This document shows, piece after piece, positions 16,335 to 18,075 of a stretch of DNA of 18,075 bases. The stretch is from Beroe ovata (taxonomy: Eukaryota > Ctenophora > Nuda > Beroida > Beroidae): NCBI GenBank assembly GCA_946803715.1, contig CAMPET010000174.1:3120-21194 (forward strand). Reading direction: 5' to 3'. Below the pieces are notes generated by a model. The model saw only the letters and a program-made list of their open reading frames with translations, did no database searches and was not told where the DNA came from. Every line of letters starts with the position of its first letter. The stretch's first letter is position 1. The position numbers and the translations under genes were made by a program.

Positions 16335-18075
16335 TATACCTTTAGAGGGACTGTCAAATTCAGATATACTAGGTATGTTCAAGGGCATTTTGTTCAAGGT
16401 TTAAAATGAAACTGGCATGTTATCCTGTTTAGAATAACAGGCATGTTATCCCGTTTAGAATTATCTGGCATGCGCAGATGTACAATATTAGCAGATGAGG
16501 ACTGCCGAAAGTTGTGTACATGCGCTGTATAAATTGACACTGTTTTCATCCATACTGAGAGACGAGGAGAAAGAAGCACTGGCGCTATGAGAGGCAAAGA
16601 GGCGCTGACAGGGTTCTGTAGGAAATAATTAACGCGCAGTTTTATTTAGATGTTTTATTTAGTAGTTAGGACGTGGCATATATATCTGTGCTGCTCTCTG
16701 TGCTCTACAACTTCTATCCACCACACGGCTATGATAAGCGGCCTACAGCAGGTCTTGTGTGTACGTTGCTAAATGCTGTGTGCCGTCACGAGTTTTATGC
16801 AACGTTAATTGATTATTGCAATTGATCGGGCGATCGGCAATTGTCGATCTTATCATAATTTCATATAGTAGAACTGTTAGTGTTAGTAACAGTGATATCT
16901 CTAGCATATCAGTGATGTCAAGTGTTAGCGAAACCGATTGACACGATCAGTTGAGAGCGGCATCACTATCTTGGTTTTGACACGGCTGCAACACGTGTAC
17001 AATGTACATCATCTACCAAATTCCCGCCACCTGTTCCACCGTGTCTCATGGGAGTTTGTCGCTGTTATTATCACGAAACTGCCGTGCCATTATTATCGCG
17101 ACGAGGCACCTGCCGTATCTCGATAACGAGCTTATGTTTTGCCATTTTCATAACGTCCAGTCACAGCTTCGTTAATCACGATAGCTGTTCAGCAGTAGGC
17201 ACAGTTTGTCACAGTGACGTAACACGCAGTAAATTATCAGAAGAGAAGACACGGGTTGTGCAGATTATGCTTTATTGCAGATTATGCTTTATTGATGCTA
17301 GCAGCTAACAACAAGAGAGAGAACTATGGAATTTGATAAAATTTCGATTGATCACAAGATTTGAGATCGTATTGTTGTTGTTGTTGTCGTTGTTGTTGTT
17401 GTTGCTGTTTTTGTTGCTCGTAGGATGATCCTACCACCACCCTTTTTACAACTATCATTTCACTCTGCACTGTTAAGTGGAGTGTTCAAGTAATGATTAG
17501 TAATTACTTATTGATTATGAATTACTTACTGATTCCGATTAATGTTTATGAGTGCTCAGCTGTGATTCATGCGTACGCAACCTTGATAGTATAATGTATA
17601 GAGTTATTCCGTTTTTTAGAGAGTGCCTGACGCGGAGAGTTATTATAACTTACGAGCCATGTGCCATACCTGCCAATTCTGAGAATCGTGGTGTAATCAC
17701 ATCTTTGATTTGATGTGTGCTACCCGTTTAGTAATCCAATTATCTGTTTAGTTCACATTTACAATAGTGGTCTTATGCTGCATTAGTGAATTGTGAGACG
17801 AGTGAAACCGGGGCATACATGGCACAGACACAGGCACAGACAGACAGACCGCACACAAACAAACAAACAAACATACAGACACAAACACTTGCGCTCAATT
17901 GACACGCATGCTAACCCTCACGAGGCCCCTTACATGGACAGACTAGAGCAAGGACATTGCAATTCATTACCAGAGCCCCTTTCTTCTCTCATTGCAGTGT
18001 ACAATGAATAACTCATAACCCATGAGCTCTGTGCGTGTTTGTGTATGTGAGTGTGTGTGTGTGTTTGTGTGTGTG
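16335..18075. other. no gene recognised; microsatellites and short duplications
   Basis: No exon or domain can be supported. Simple repeats: a 26-bp tandem pair GGCATGTTATCC(C/T)GTTTAGA (16414-16466); a perfect 17-bp tandem pair GCAGATTATGCTTTATT (17260-17293); (GTT)n at 17371-17417; CAGA/CAAA repeats at 17821-17888; and (GT)n at 18031-18075, running off the window. Open frames here are under 90 codons without motifs. Confidence 0.6.

Noticed and set aside
17793-18011. A 72-codon open frame near the right edge.
   Set aside because: Its sequence is CAGA/CAAA simple repeat and shows no conserved motif.

Overview
The window looks like nuclear DNA of an animal. It holds a split gene for an ADAM-type membrane metalloprotease, with GT-AG introns of about 80-800 bp, many short non-autonomous DNA elements, and interstitial vertebrate-type telomere motifs (CCCTAA/TTAGGG). 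Compact introns with many small inverted-repeat elements suggest an early-branching or marine invertebrate, for example a sponge. That placement is inference. Two single N bases (2875 and 13885) suggest a draft assembly.

Layout. Positions 1-4535 hold no gene I can support. They contain degenerate repeats, a perfect 53-bp palindrome (2386-2438), an element with 70-bp perfect inverted ends around a telomere-like core (2948-3227), and a GC-rich foldback composite (about 3388-3759). Positions 4536-5163 (+) hold a candidate small gene whose protein starts MGNSCC, an N-myristoylation/palmitoylation signature; I could not identify it. Convergent to it, 11742-5636 (-) holds what appears to be a complete ADAM gene. 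I reconstruct 15 coding exons whose phases all agree, giving 761 codons with stop: signal peptide, prodomain with furin site RQRR, reprolysin catalytic domain with an intact HELGHNLGLIHD motif, disintegrin, cysteine-rich and EGF-like domains, a transmembrane helix and a short SH3-ligand-like tail. Its introns carry a 511-bp inverted-repeat element, a minisatellite and several short tandem duplications.

The first codon of the ADAM gene is about 80 bp from a roughly 2-kb direct duplication (11822-13884 and 13886-16334). The two copies carry different small insertions. For three of these, the other copy shows the empty site, and target-site duplications of 8, 8 and 10 bp can be read directly. 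The copies meet at a single N, so a true tandem duplication and a haplotype-collapse or scaffolding artefact are both possible. Positions 16335-18075 hold microsatellites and no supportable gene.

The two genes have no evident functional link beyond being convergent neighbours. The clearest unusual material is the telomere-core inverted-repeat element, the family of GC-rich nested foldback elements, and the small acylated-protein gene.
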